From Scybalousia_A sp052170555 (GTDB taxonomy: Bacteria > Bacteroidota > Bacteroidia > Bacteroidales > P3): a stretch of 64,000 nt of DNA. The position numbers and the translations under genes were made by a program. Of the stretch, positions 27,327-36,643 are shown in pieces. Under the pieces are notes generated by a model. That model had not been told where the DNA came from. It saw only the letters and a program-made list of their open reading frames with translations, and made no database searches. Location: contig JBQNAI010000003.1 of the NCBI GenBank assembly GCA_052170555.1, positions 62,001-126,000 of the forward strand, in the 5' to 3' direction. Position 1 is the stretch's first letter. The number at the start of each line of letters is the position of its first letter.

Positions 27327-28174
27327 TGCACAAATACAAAAAAGGAGAATACAGAGATCAATTCGTTATAGCGTACATTACCAACTGGGACGACTATGAG
27401 GATACGGTACAGTGGAGTATAAAATTCTGTAATTTATTGCACAAAGGATTGGTTCTTCTTTTTATTTCCGATACCAAATATACTAAAATATCTACTTCGC
27501 AAGCTCAAAAGCAATTAAAACAAATCAATTCTACAATTGATTTGCCTTATATCCATTCTTATGTTGCTTTGAAAGGGAAAACAAGAGATATAATCAATAA
27601 TTTGGGGGATTTACTCAACGCCGTCATTATCGTGACCAAAATTTACGACGGCAATCAACCGAAAGTCCCTAATCATTACAATAATATAATAAAGGATTTT
27701 TACTTTTCTAGAGTTGCTTACTTCGTTTTTAAAACTTATGTACCAAATAATTATTTCCATAATGTAGTTTTGTCAATGAATGCTCTAAAAGAGTGTAAAG
27801 AAAAAATACTTTGGGCATCTTACTTCGGACGTTTTGCTAACAGCATCACACATATATATTATCATCGATACAAAGATGATTATTTACAACGACAATTAAA
27901 TCTCAATATAGGATTTTTGAGAAAAATGTTTCGCAAATTTTCTATTGAGACTTTGAATGTTCATTCTATAAACAGGAAAACAAAACTTGATGTTCAAGCT
28001 TTGGAATATGCAACAAAGACCAATTGTGATATTTGTATATTTCAAACAACAAAGAATAAAAGTTATATAGAGTTTTTTACTGGATTACCAGAAAGAAGGG
28101 TACTTCAGCAATTACAATCCATACCGGTATTGTTCCTCAACCAAAGAGATGATCTGTTTGTTATGTGTGAGTAG
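27326..28174 (+). CDS. universal-stress-protein-like cytoplasmic protein
   Basis: A 282-residue protein. The ATG at 27326 overlaps the rhomboid stop (TGATG); a GTG eight codons upstream at 27302 is also open but would overlap rhomboid by 25 nt. The layout suggests two tandem UspA-like alpha/beta domains. The first begins FVIAYITNWDDYEDTVQWSIKFC, and the second has an ending strand CDICIFQTTKNKSYIEFFTG then ERRVLQQLQSIPVLFLNQ, which resembles the last strands of Usp proteins. The GxxGxxGxS ATP loop is not clear. Assignment is moderate; it could be a distant Usp relative without nucleotide binding. Confidence 0.55.
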   Translation: MHKYKKGEYRDQFVIAYITNWDDYEDTVQWSIKFCNLLHKGLVLLFISDTKYTKISTSQAQKQLKQINSTIDLPYIHSYVALKGKTRDIINNLGDLLNAVIIVTKIYDGNQPKVPNHYNNIIKDFYFSRVAYFVFKTYVPNNYFHNVVLSMNALKECKEKILWASYFGRFANSITHIYYHRYKDDYLQRQLNLNIGFLRKMFRKFSIETLNVHSINRKTKLDVQALEYATKTNCDICIFQTTKNKSYIEFFTGLPERRVLQQLQSIPVLFLNQRDDLFVMCE

Positions 28175-28237
28175 AGATACTTTCAATGACTTGAAAATAA
28201 AATAAACAATTTAGACCAATATATTCAAGTAATTTTG

Positions 28238-28245
28238 TACTTTTG
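28238..28245 (+). promoter_or_regulatory. -7 box for the clpC operon
   Basis: TACTTTTG, 46 nt before the clpC ATG. Confidence 0.72.
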
Positions 28246-28290
28246 CACAATTGTTCAATTTTAAATTAAAAAGTTGCTTAGATAAAACTT

Positions 28291-30849
28291 ATGAATAACA
28301 ATTTTACTGACAACGCCAAAGAAGTAATAACGAATGCCACTAATGAGGCTACACGGTTAAAAAGCTCTAATATTGATACAGGACACTTAATTTTAGGAAT
28401 GCTCAGGATAAAATCCTGTATAGCGAATCAAATTATCAGTAAATACGTTGATGATTTGTCTGCTTTCAAAGACAAAGTAGAAACTATAATCAGAAACGAG
28501 AAGGTTGTATCCAATATCATAACAGATAGTGGAGCCACTCCATTAAGTGAGAATGTTGCGAGGATACTTAAATTGGCTGCCTTGGAATCTGCTTCTCAGG
28601 GATCAACCAAATCAGGTACCAAACATATACTTGCCGCAATTCTTATGTTGGACAGAGATAATAGTATCACAAAATTATTGCTTGAAAGCGATGTTAATTT
28701 AGATAATATAAGAGACTTTGATAGAAATTCTCAAAGCAAATCCAACATTGGAGCAAGATTTGAGATTTTTATGCAAGAGGATGATAATGGTATCCTAGGA
28801 ACCATTCTCAAAAAGAGACTTTCTAGTGGTACCTTTCCTACCAGTCCGAATAAAAATGAAGAAGAAAATGAGGAGGACGATGAATATTCTACCAGATATT
28901 TGGATAATTTTGGCAAAGACTTATCTTTAGCTGCTGAACAAGGTAAATTGGATCCAATTATCGGAAGAGAGGATATCCTAGAAAGAGTTACTCAAATTCT
29001 TTCTAGGAGAAAAAAGAATAATCCTATAATTGTAGGCGAAGCCGGGGTAGGAAAAAGTGCTATTGCCGAAGGTCTTGCACTTCATATTGCACAAAAAAAA
29101 GTTCCATACACACTCCAAAATAAAAGAATCTTTACTTTAGATCTCGCTTCGGTAGTTGCCGGTACTAAATACAGAGGTCAATTTGAAGAACGTCTCAAAG
29201 GATTAATTATGGAATTACAAAAAAATCCTAATCTTATACTTTTTATTGATGAAATCCATACTATGATAGGTGCAGGCAATGTTGAGGGAGGTCTTGATGC
29301 ATCTAATATTTTCAAACCCGCACTTGCAAGAGGTGAAATTCAATGTATCGGTGCCACAACTAATAACGAATATCGTAAACACTTTGAAAGCGATTCTGCG
29401 TTGGAGAGACGTTTTCAGAAGGTTTTGATAGAACCGACTACACAAGAACAAACGATAGAAATACTCCACAATATAAAAAGTTATTACGAAAGTTACCATA
29501 AGGTTAAATATTCTGACGAGTCCATTGTGGCATGTGTTAAACTGACAGACAGATATATTAACGATAGATTTCAACCTGATAAAGCTATTGACGCATTAGA
29601 TGAGGCAGGTGCAAGAACTCATGTAAAATCTATATCTATTCCAGAACATATAGCTACGATAAAAAGCAATATTGAAAAGATCCAAAAAGAAAAAAAGGAA
29701 TATGTAAAAAAGCAAATGTATGAACAAGCCAATGCTACCAAAAATCAAATTGCTGCATTGCAAGATTCTTACATTGTGGCTAAACAACAATGGGAAGAAT
29801 CTTTAAAAAAGAATCCTATTTTCATAAATGAAGATGATATCGCAAGAGTTATATCCTCAATGACTGGAATCACTATTGAAAAAACAGATAAAGATGAAAC
29901 AAAGCGTCTTTTAAATATGGAGGAAATTATAAAGAAAAAAGTGATCGGACAGGATGAGGCAACAAGTAAAGTATGTAAAGCAATAAAGCGTGCAAGAACA
30001 GGATTAAAGGACCCTAACCGTCCAATAGGTTCATTTATCTTTGTTGGACCTACTGGCGTTGGTAAAACGTATTTAGCAAAAATTTTAGCAGATTATCTAT
30101 TTGGTTCAAAGGATAACATAATAAGAATAGATATGAGTGAATACATGGAAAAATTTAATGTATCTAGATTGATAGGTTCTGCCCCAGGTTATGTGGGTTA
30201 TGAAGAGAGCGGTCAATTAACAGAACAAGTACGTTTACATCCATATTCCATAGTTTTGTTTGATGAAATAGAAAAGGCTCATAAGGAAGTCTTTAATATT
30301 TTGCTACAAATTCTGGACGAAGGACGCCTAACGGATTCTATGGGTCGTACAGTTGATTTCAAAAATACAATAATAATTATGACCTCTAATGTCGGCAGTA
30401 GAACATTAAAGGACTTCGGTACGGGAGTTGGATTTTCCACTTCAATAAAAGAAAATAATACTCAGTTGTTGGAACAAAATATCATAGACAAAGATATAAA
30501 TAAAACATTTTCTCCTGAGTTTCTCAATCGTATTGACGATATTGTTTTCTTTAATACGTTAAACAATGATGATTTGCTTGGCATTGTAGATTTAGAATTA
30601 GATTCTTTGCGTTTAAAGATTGAAGAAATTGGATACAAAATAAATATTAGCAAAGGAGCTAAGCAATTTATTCTGGATATGGATAACAATCGTCAATTCG
30701 GAGCAAGACCTATCAAACGAGTCATACAAAAAGTCATAGAGAATCCTCTTAGTGAGCTAATTTTAGCAAATCATGGTACCAATAAACGTCAAATAAATAT
30801 AAAAATGTCGCAAAATAAAGACAAGGAGCTTAAAATAGAAATAGTATAA
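28291..30849 (+). CDS. clpC: ATP-dependent Clp protease ATP-binding subunit ClpC
   Basis: Hsp100 unfoldase that feeds substrates to ClpP. It has 852 residues in the ClpC layout: N-domain with two ClpN repeats (about 1-145), AAA-1 with Walker A GEAGVGKS at 249-256 and Walker B LILFIDEIH, a short middle domain (about 450-520), and AAA-2 with Walker A GPTGVGKT at 586-593, VLFDEIEKAH, and the GYVGYEESGQLTEQVR pore/ring segment. The short middle domain separates it from ClpB. It is the first gene of a run with mlaE, mlaF, an HD phosphodiesterase and a nucleotidyltransferase; mlaE starts 14 bp behind it. Confidence 0.95.
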   Translation: MNNNFTDNAKEVITNATNEATRLKSSNIDTGHLILGMLRIKSCIANQIISKYVDDLSAFKDKVETIIRNEKVVSNIITDSGATPLSENVARILKLAALESASQGSTKSGTKHILAAILMLDRDNSITKLLLESDVNLDNIRDFDRNSQSKSNIGARFEIFMQEDDNGILGTILKKRLSSGTFPTSPNKNEEENEEDDEYSTRYLDNFGKDLSLAAEQGKLDPIIGREDILERVTQILSRRKKNNPIIVGEAGVGKSAIAEGLALHIAQKKVPYTLQNKRIFTLDLASVVAGTKYRGQFEERLKGLIMELQKNPNLILFIDEIHTMIGAGNVEGGLDASNIFKPALARGEIQCIGATTNNEYRKHFESDSALERRFQKVLIEPTTQEQTIEILHNIKSYYESYHKVKYSDESIVACVKLTDRYINDRFQPDKAIDALDEAGARTHVKSISIPEHIATIKSNIEKIQKEKKEYVKKQMYEQANATKNQIAALQDSYIVAKQQWEESLKKNPIFINEDDIARVISSMTGITIEKTDKDETKRLLNMEEIIKKKVIGQDEATSKVCKAIKRARTGLKDPNRPIGSFIFVGPTGVGKTYLAKILADYLFGSKDNIIRIDMSEYMEKFNVSRLIGSAPGYVGYEESGQLTEQVRLHPYSIVLFDEIEKAHKEVFNILLQILDEGRLTDSMGRTVDFKNTIIIMTSNVGSRTLKDFGTGVGFSTSIKENNTQLLEQNIIDKDINKTFSPEFLNRIDDIVFFNTLNNDDLLGIVDLELDSLRLKIEEIGYKINISKGAKQFILDMDNNRQFGARPIKRVIQKVIENPLSELILANHGTNKRQINIKMSQNKDKELKIEIV

Positions 30850-30863
30850 AAGGACAATCAAGA

Positions 30864-31613
30864 TTGAAAACAATAAGTAACTTTATCAAAACATTCGGAG
30901 AATATCTTATTTTAATGAAAGAAGCCTTTAAACGACCACAAAATTGGAAAGTTTTTAGAAGGCGAGTTATATTTGAAATGAAAGAATTGGGCGTAGAGTC
31001 CATTTTAATCGTTGCAGTTATAAGTGTATTTGTTGGAGCAGCCGTTGTGATGCAAATATTACTACATCTTGAAAATCCCTTGTATCCTAAGTGGATCTAT
31101 GGCTTTGTTTCCAGAAAAGCAATGATGTTAGAATTCTCCCCTACTATTATTTCGTTAATTCTTGCCGGGAAATGTGCCTCCAAGATTGCTTCTGAAATCG
31201 GTACCCAACGAATTACGGAACAAGTAGACGCATTGGAAGTAATGGGTGTTAATACTGCTTCTTACCTTATCATGCCTAAAATTATTGCTTGTGTCGTATT
31301 TTTCCCTATTTTAGCAATTCAAAGTATTTTTATTGCACTTATAGGAGGTTATTGTGGAGGTTTATTATTAGGAAAATTAGTTGTATTTGACTACATTGAA
31401 GGATTGAGGTTGCAATTTGTAATGAGAGATTTCTGGTATGCAATGGTGAAAATAATTATTAACGCACTTATTATCTCAACCTTATCTTGTTACCGCGGAT
31501 ATACCATAAAGGGAGGTAGTGTTGAAGTAGGACAGCAATCAACCAAAGCGGTAGTGCAAAGCTCTATTGTAATAATGATTTTCAATATATTAATAACCGA
31601 ATTATTTAACTAA
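30864..31613 (+). CDS. mlaE: MlaE-type phospholipid ABC transporter permease
   Basis: A 249-residue integral membrane permease of the MlaE family, part of the ABC system that moves lipids between inner and outer membranes with MlaF (ATPase) and an MCE-domain MlaD. Seen: ELGVESILIVAVISVFVGAAVVMQ near residue 45, the EFSPTIISLILAGKCASKIASEIGTQRITEQVDALEVMGVN signature in outline at about 95-135, and GGSVEVGQQSTKAVVQSSIVI at the end. The start is a TTG 14 bp after clpC; no better start is visible. mlaF follows after 194 bp that hold a repeat. No MCE gene is in the window. Confidence 0.88.
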   Translation: MKTISNFIKTFGEYLILMKEAFKRPQNWKVFRRRVIFEMKELGVESILIVAVISVFVGAAVVMQILLHLENPLYPKWIYGFVSRKAMMLEFSPTIISLILAGKCASKIASEIGTQRITEQVDALEVMGVNTASYLIMPKIIACVVFFPILAIQSIFIALIGGYCGGLLLGKLVVFDYIEGLRLQFVMRDFWYAMVKIIINALIISTLSCYRGYTIKGGSVEVGQQSTKAVVQSSIVIMIFNILITELFN

Positions 31614-31664
31614 TGAGGATAATGATAATAGAATATAAAAAATCATACTATAATTTAACAAGAC

Positions 31665-31749
31665 TAATGTCAAGAAATAATTTACTGTTTTTTGAAAACA
31701 GTAAATTGTTTCTTGAAAACAGTCTCACAAATCGACACTTTATTGCAAT
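31665..31749. repeat. palindromic repeat family, copy inside the mlaE-mlaF gap
   Basis: CTAATGTCAAGAAATAATTT leads into a hairpin: 31671-31692 pairs with 31695-31715 (CAAGAAA-AATTTACTGTTTT against AAAACAGTAAATT-TTTCTTG, two mismatches). Then come AACAGTCTCACA and GACACTTTATTG. It separates two subunits of one ABC transporter. Confidence 0.7.
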
Positions 31750-31807
31750 GGATACAAGATTCTTCACATTAAATCATCAACGTATTGATTAGAAATAAAT
31801 TAGTACT

Positions 31808-32557
31808 ATGATAAAAGTAGATCATGTTTATAAATATTTTGAAGGTAGAGAGGTTTTACAAGATATCACAACAGAGTTTTTACCTGGTAAATGCAATCTG
31901 ATTATAGGTAAATCCGGTAGTGGTAAAACTGTTTTATTGAGGAGTATTGCCGGTTTGTATAATCCAGAGAAAGGATTTATTTCCTACAATAATAGAATTT
32001 TAGCAACAATGTCTAGGGAACAGAAAATAGATGTTAGAAAAGACATTGGTTTTATCTTCCAAGAGGGTGCTCTATTCGATTCTATGAGTGTAGAAGAAAA
32101 TATTATGTTCCCTTTGCGTATGTTTTCCAATATGAGAAAAAAAGCCCGTTTGACAAGAGTTAATTATTGTTTGGAACGAGTTAATCTAAAAGGAATTAAC
32201 AAAATGTTACCGTCACAATTATCTGGCGGTATGCGAAAAAGGGTTGCGATAGCAAGAGCTATATCTGCACAACCTAAATACTTGTTTTGTGATGAGCCCA
32301 ACTCAGGTCTTGACCCTCAAACTTCTATTCTTATTGACAATCTGATAATGGATATTACAAAAGAGTTCAATATGACAACTATTGTTAATACTCACGATAT
32401 GAATTCAGTAATGGAAATTGGAGAGAATATTATCTACATCCACAAAGGCAAACTACATTGGCAAGGAAACCATCATAATATTTTAGAAACTGAAAATAAA
32501 GAGCTTAATGACTTTATTTTTTGTAGTGCATTGACAAAAAAAATAAAAGAAAAATAA
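31808..32557 (+). CDS. mlaF: MlaF-type ABC transporter ATP-binding protein
   Basis: A 249-residue ABC ATPase partnering the MlaE permease. Seen: Walker A GKSGSGKT near residue 35, Q-loop FIFQEGALFDSMSVEENIMFPL (typical of Mla/Ttg2A ATPases), signature LSGGMRKRVAIARAI near residue 137, Walker B YLFCDEPNSGLDP, and the switch His in NTHDM. The ATG is 13 bp upstream of nothing else; the gene is 194 bp after mlaE with the repeat at 31665 between, and 13 bp before the HD gene. It energises lipid transport at the inner membrane. Confidence 0.93.
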   Translation: MIKVDHVYKYFEGREVLQDITTEFLPGKCNLIIGKSGSGKTVLLRSIAGLYNPEKGFISYNNRILATMSREQKIDVRKDIGFIFQEGALFDSMSVEENIMFPLRMFSNMRKKARLTRVNYCLERVNLKGINKMLPSQLSGGMRKRVAIARAISAQPKYLFCDEPNSGLDPQTSILIDNLIMDITKEFNMTTIVNTHDMNSVMEIGENIIYIHKGKLHWQGNHHNILETENKELNDFIFCSALTKKIKEK

Positions 32558-32570
32558 AAACAGTACTACT

Positions 32571-34667
32571 ATGAAACGTTTGACGGATTACAATAAACAT
32601 TATTATTTATTGAGAATTAATCGTATTTTACAGGTTTTAATTGCTACTGCAATCATTGTACTAATCACGCCGACAAAGTCTTCATTCAAGTACGAATTTC
32701 AACAAGGACAATATTGGAAACATGAAACTCTACAAGCACCTTTTGATTTTGCTATCCAAAAAACAGAAAAAGAGATAGAGGATGAAAAAAAAGAAATAAT
32801 TGCAAATAAAACTTTGTATTTTGATTATAGTAGTGCTGCCAATGACAAAATGATTAAAGAAAGTGTTAAAAAGCTTACCTCATATAGCGATAAAAATCAT
32901 TTGTCCGAAAACGAAAAAAATAAATTAATATCCATCACTTCGAAGATTCTTAACAGTATTATTCAGCATGGGATCATATCTAACTATTCCAATATACAAA
33001 ATTACGATAGACCTATCATAGTTATCAATGACAACTTGGCTCATGAACGAGATGTTGAGGAGTTTTACAACATTAAGGACATAGAAAAAATTATCAATAA
33101 TAATGTACAAGAAAATAAATCTTTATCAGATGAAGAAGAAAACACTATTGCCGACCTACTTATTAAAATAATCTCTCCAAATATCGTATTCAATAATGAA
33201 AAAACAGAAGAGATTCTATTTTCTCAAATAGAAGATATATCAAAAATTAAAGGACTTATATTGAAAGACCAAAAGATTATTACGCAAGGAGAAACTATCA
33301 CACAGGATAAATACCAAATTTTATCATCTTTAAAAAATGAATACGAAGGTACCCACTTGGATAAAGGTAATTTAGAAAAATATTTGGCTTTAACAGGACA
33401 ATATCTCCTAATTGTTATAGCACTTGGTGCAATGGTGCTATTTATCTACAACACGGATAAAGAAATTTTCTTTAATAATAAAAAAATCATATTGATATTC
33501 TTTATCATATTAATAATGGTTGGTATCACTGTTGGAGTTTTACATATCAATCAAAAGTATTTATATGTTGTACCACTATGCCTTACCCCTATTTTAGTAA
33601 GAACATTTTTTGACACAAAAGTTTCCTTATATGTTTTTTGGGATACCATAATTATAATTGGTTTCTCTGTACCTAATAGTTTTGAATTTATATTCTATCA
33701 ATTAATAGCTGGTATGATGGCAATATTATCAGTTGAACATTTAGAAAAACGGGTAGAATTTTTCAAAACCGCCGTAATAGTCTTTGCCACTTACTCTATC
33801 ATTTATTTAGCAATGACACTTATTCAAGAGAATAGTTTCAAAAATTTAGACATATATAGATTTATTTACTTCGCTGCCAATGCTATTATGCTTTTATTTG
33901 CATTCCCTATCGTATTTGTATTGGAAAAAATATTTTCATTAGTAAGCGAGATGTCGTTAATGGAATATTCCAACACAGATTCAAAACTCCTTAGAGAATT
34001 ATCAATAAAGGCACCCGGAACATTCCAACACTGTATACAAGTTGCTAATATTGCAGAAGATTTAGTACATGAGATCGGTGGAAATGCCCTCCTTGTTAGA
34101 GTAGGTAGTCTATACCATGATATAGGGAAGATAATAACTCCTATATATTTTATAGAAAATCAGAACTCAGGTCTCAATCCTCATGAGGAATTAACAAATG
34201 AAGAGTCCTCTCAAGTAATCATATCACATGTTACGAATGGTATCAAATTAGCTCATAGATACAAACTACCCGAACCTATAATTGATTTCATACGCACACA
34301 CCATGGGAACTCCAAAACCAAATTTTTTTATAATAAAGAACTCAATGAACATCCTAATTCACATATTGATGAATCATTGTATACATATCCGGGACCAAAA
34401 CCTTTTTCCAGAGAAACAGCTGTACTTATGATGGTGGATAGTGTTGAAGCTGCTTCTAGAAGTTTGAAAGAACATTCTGAATCTTCAATATCCAATTTAG
34501 TAGATAACATAATAGACAATCAGATTAAAGATAATCAATTTTCCAATGCCAATATCACTTTTGAAGATATAGAAAATATCAAACAGTTCCTAAAAAAGAA
34601 ATTGCAAAGTATTTATCATGTTAGAATAGAGTATCCTGTTCACAATATCAATCATAAAAAAATATAA
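32571..34667 (+). CDS. 7TM-HD family phosphodiesterase (PgpH-like)
   Basis: A 698-residue inner-membrane protein of the 7TMR-HD family. In order: a first helix (about 20-38), a long extracytoplasmic 7TMR-HDED region to about residue 270, a block of about seven helices (275-465), and a cytoplasmic HD domain with His516-Asp517 in LYHDIGK. The expected extra metal ligands follow (ISHVTNGIKLA and RTHHGNSKT). Members such as PgpH hydrolyse the second messenger c-di-AMP; activity here is family inference. It is 13 bp after mlaF and 6 bp before the nucleotidyltransferase, so it is within the clpC operon. Confidence 0.88.
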   Translation: MKRLTDYNKHYYLLRINRILQVLIATAIIVLITPTKSSFKYEFQQGQYWKHETLQAPFDFAIQKTEKEIEDEKKEIIANKTLYFDYSSAANDKMIKESVKKLTSYSDKNHLSENEKNKLISITSKILNSIIQHGIISNYSNIQNYDRPIIVINDNLAHERDVEEFYNIKDIEKIINNNVQENKSLSDEEENTIADLLIKIISPNIVFNNEKTEEILFSQIEDISKIKGLILKDQKIITQGETITQDKYQILSSLKNEYEGTHLDKGNLEKYLALTGQYLLIVIALGAMVLFIYNTDKEIFFNNKKIILIFFIILIMVGITVGVLHINQKYLYVVPLCLTPILVRTFFDTKVSLYVFWDTIIIIGFSVPNSFEFIFYQLIAGMMAILSVEHLEKRVEFFKTAVIVFATYSIIYLAMTLIQENSFKNLDIYRFIYFAANAIMLLFAFPIVFVLEKIFSLVSEMSLMEYSNTDSKLLRELSIKAPGTFQHCIQVANIAEDLVHEIGGNALLVRVGSLYHDIGKIITPIYFIENQNSGLNPHEELTNEESSQVIISHVTNGIKLAHRYKLPEPIIDFIRTHHGNSKTKFFYNKELNEHPNSHIDESLYTYPGPKPFSRETAVLMMVDSVEAASRSLKEHSESSISNLVDNIIDNQIKDNQFSNANITFEDIENIKQFLKKKLQSIYHVRIEYPVHNINHKKI

Positions 34668-34673
34668 TCTATC

Positions 34674-35513
34674 ATGCAAGCTATGATTTTTGCTGCAGGT
34701 TTGGGGACAAGACTATTGCCATTGACTAACGACAAACCTAAAGCTCTTGTGCTTATCAGTGGTAAAACGCTGTTGGAACGTAACATCGAAAAAATATCTT
34801 ATAGTGGCATAAAAAAAATTGTAGTAAATATACATCACTTCCCTGATATGATGATAGATTTTATTAATTTCATAAAATTTAAATATGAATGTGATATAGC
34901 TATATCAGACGAAAGAGAACTATTATTAAATACCGGAGGAGGTTTGCTACATGCTAAAAACTTATTGTGTAATCATAATGAAATAAAGCTTGAAAACAAT
35001 AAATTCTTTTTCGAAAAGAATTTATTGTTTTCAAGAAAGAATTTATTAAAGTCCCACACTATTTGTTCTACTACACAACAAAAAGTTATCTATGGTGATA
35101 ACAATTTAATTTTATTGCACAATGTTGATATCTTAAGTGATATTGATTTTATGGACATGCAAAAGGAATTTTATAATACTACACCACTATGTCTCTTAGC
35201 CGTACAAAAACGTAATACTCAACGATATTTCATTTTCAACGAAAAGAACGAACTATGTGGTTGGACAAATATAGCTACCAAACAAAAGATTGTAACCCGC
35301 AAGTATAAACAAGAAAAACTTTATGCCTTCTCTGGTATTCATATTGTAAGTAAAAATATTTTCAACCATATAACACTCAAAGGTGTATTCTCTATTACCG
35401 ATATGTATTTGGAACTTTCAAAAAAACATATAATAAAACCATATATACATGAAGGCAAATGGTTGGATGTCGGCAAACTTGATGCAATTGAAAAAGCAGA
35501 AAAAATGTTCTAA
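34674..35513 (+). CDS. sugar-phosphate nucleotidyltransferase carrying an in-frame repeat insertion
   Basis: A 279-residue NTP-transferase of the ManC/MurU type, which joins a sugar phosphate to an NTP. Seen: the nucleotide loop AAGLGTRLLPLTNDKPKAL at the start, KTLLERNIEKI, NTGGGLLHAK near residue 90, the metal-binding HNVDILSD, and a C-terminal WLDVGK. It is longer than usual. Between NTGGGLLHAK and LLHNVDILSD, relatives have a short turn. Here there are about 45 residues, including 24 (106-129: LENNKFFFEK...) encoded by a complete copy of the window's palindromic repeat family. The insert keeps the frame, and all visible catalytic motifs remain. It is last in the clpC-mlaEF run, 6 bp behind the HD gene. 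Confidence 0.85.
   Translation: MQAMIFAAGLGTRLLPLTNDKPKALVLISGKTLLERNIEKISYSGIKKIVVNIHHFPDMMIDFINFIKFKYECDIAISDERELLLNTGGGLLHAKNLLCNHNEIKLENNKFFFEKNLLFSRKNLLKSHTICSTTQQKVIYGDNNLILLHNVDILSDIDFMDMQKEFYNTTPLCLLAVQKRNTQRYFIFNEKNELCGWTNIATKQKIVTRKYKQEKLYAFSGIHIVSKNIFNHITLKGVFSITDMYLELSKKHIIKPYIHEGKWLDVGKLDAIEKAEKMF
34989..35060. repeat. palindromic repeat family, in-frame copy inside a coding sequence
   Basis: Perfect 22-bp inverted repeat 34989-35010 / 35014-35035 (CTTGAAAACAATAAATTC...) with 3-nt loop TCG. It is followed by TCAAGAAAGAATTTATTA (35031-35048) and AAAGTCCCACAC. The 72-nt element equals 24 codons. The 18-mer is identical to 26439-26456. Confidence 0.9.
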
Positions 35514-35551
35514 ATTTACATTAAAACTCACAGAGTTATCAACTTTTATTG

Positions 35552-35559
35552 TAACTTTG
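35552..35559 (+). promoter_or_regulatory. -7 box for the YD-repeat protein
   Basis: TAACTTTG, 28 nt before the ATG at 35587. Confidence 0.78.
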
Positions 35560-35586
35560 CAGGTCAATACCGAAAAATCATAAAAT

Positions 35587-36633
35587 ATGAATAAAAAATC
35601 ATTGTTTATTATAGGAGCATTACTCTTTGGTACATTATTTTCAATGGCACAAGATATAGCATATAGAACCACAGATTTTAATTTACAGGGGTATCCAAAG
35701 AGTGTAAGATATATGAAATTCGTTTCAGACTCTAGTCTCAAACAACAAAGAATTTCATATATAGAGGACTATCAACTCATATTCAATGCACAAAGGCTTT
35801 TAGTAGAGCGTGTAAATTTCATAAATGGTAACCGAGATAGGACGACAAAATACGAATATAACAAACGTCGTCAACTTGTTAGCGAAACAATATACGAAAT
35901 AGATGGTAGAATTGCCTCTCAGACGATATATACTTACAATAATATTGGACGTTTATCAATGATGGTAGAGGTATCTTATCCAAATAGTCGCGGAGGGGCG
36001 AATCGTATTGAAAGGAAAGAAGAAAACACATATAACACAAAAGGATTGCTTGTAGAGAGATTAGTAACCAGCGATAATGTTTATGGAAATAAATTGATGA
36101 AGTATTACTATGGTCCGGCGGATTCTCTTATTTCCATGGTAACTACTTACAACAATAATGCAAATGAGGAAAAATTAACTATCAAACGTGCATTTAACAA
36201 TTTGCCAATAGAAAAAATTTGGTCTAGAAACGATAAAATGACACGTAGAGAGACATACGATTATGATAATAATGGATTTTTAAAAACAAAAGAAGTATTT
36301 AGTGATAGGAACATCAAATTGCTTACATATACTTTTGAATATGATGAGCATTTCAATGTAATTAGTGAAATAGCTGTAAATAATAAGAATACAAAATCAA
36401 TAGAGTATACATACGAATTGAAAAAAGATAAATTCTTTAATTGGACTAAGAGGATAATGTATGATTCTTGGGCAGTAAAATATACAGAGGTTAGGAGTAT
36501 TGAGTACTTTGACAAAACACATTTCTACGAAAATCAAAAAGATTTTGATACGAAAAGAATACTTCGTGATGATGAGGAGAAAACTTTAAATAGAGAAAGA
36601 GAATTTAAGGAACAACCGATAAACCAACATTAA
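35587..36633 (+). CDS. exported protein with YD/RHS-like repeats
   Basis: A 348-residue protein with a signal peptide (MNKKSLFIIGALLFGTLFSMAQ). The rest is a repeating beta pattern of about 20-35 residues: YEYNKRRQLVSE, YTYNNIGRLSMM, NTYNTKGLLVER, YDYDNNGFLKTKE, FEYDEHFNVISE, YTYELKKDKFFN. The Y-x-Y-(D/N)-x-x-G-x-L core is like the YD repeats of RHS and teneurin proteins, but only a few units are present and there is no toxin or polymorphic C-terminus. Probably periplasmic or outer-membrane associated. The function is unknown; such short YD proteins are widespread in Bacteroidales. It has its own promoter and converges on recN with an 11-bp gap. Confidence 0.75.
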   Translation: MNKKSLFIIGALLFGTLFSMAQDIAYRTTDFNLQGYPKSVRYMKFVSDSSLKQQRISYIEDYQLIFNAQRLLVERVNFINGNRDRTTKYEYNKRRQLVSETIYEIDGRIASQTIYTYNNIGRLSMMVEVSYPNSRGGANRIERKEENTYNTKGLLVERLVTSDNVYGNKLMKYYYGPADSLISMVTTYNNNANEEKLTIKRAFNNLPIEKIWSRNDKMTRRETYDYDNNGFLKTKEVFSDRNIKLLTYTFEYDEHFNVISEIAVNNKNTKSIEYTYELKKDKFFNWTKRIMYDSWAVKYTEVRSIEYFDKTHFYENQKDFDTKRILRDDEEKTLNREREFKEQPINQH

Positions 36634-36643
36634 TTAAAAAACA

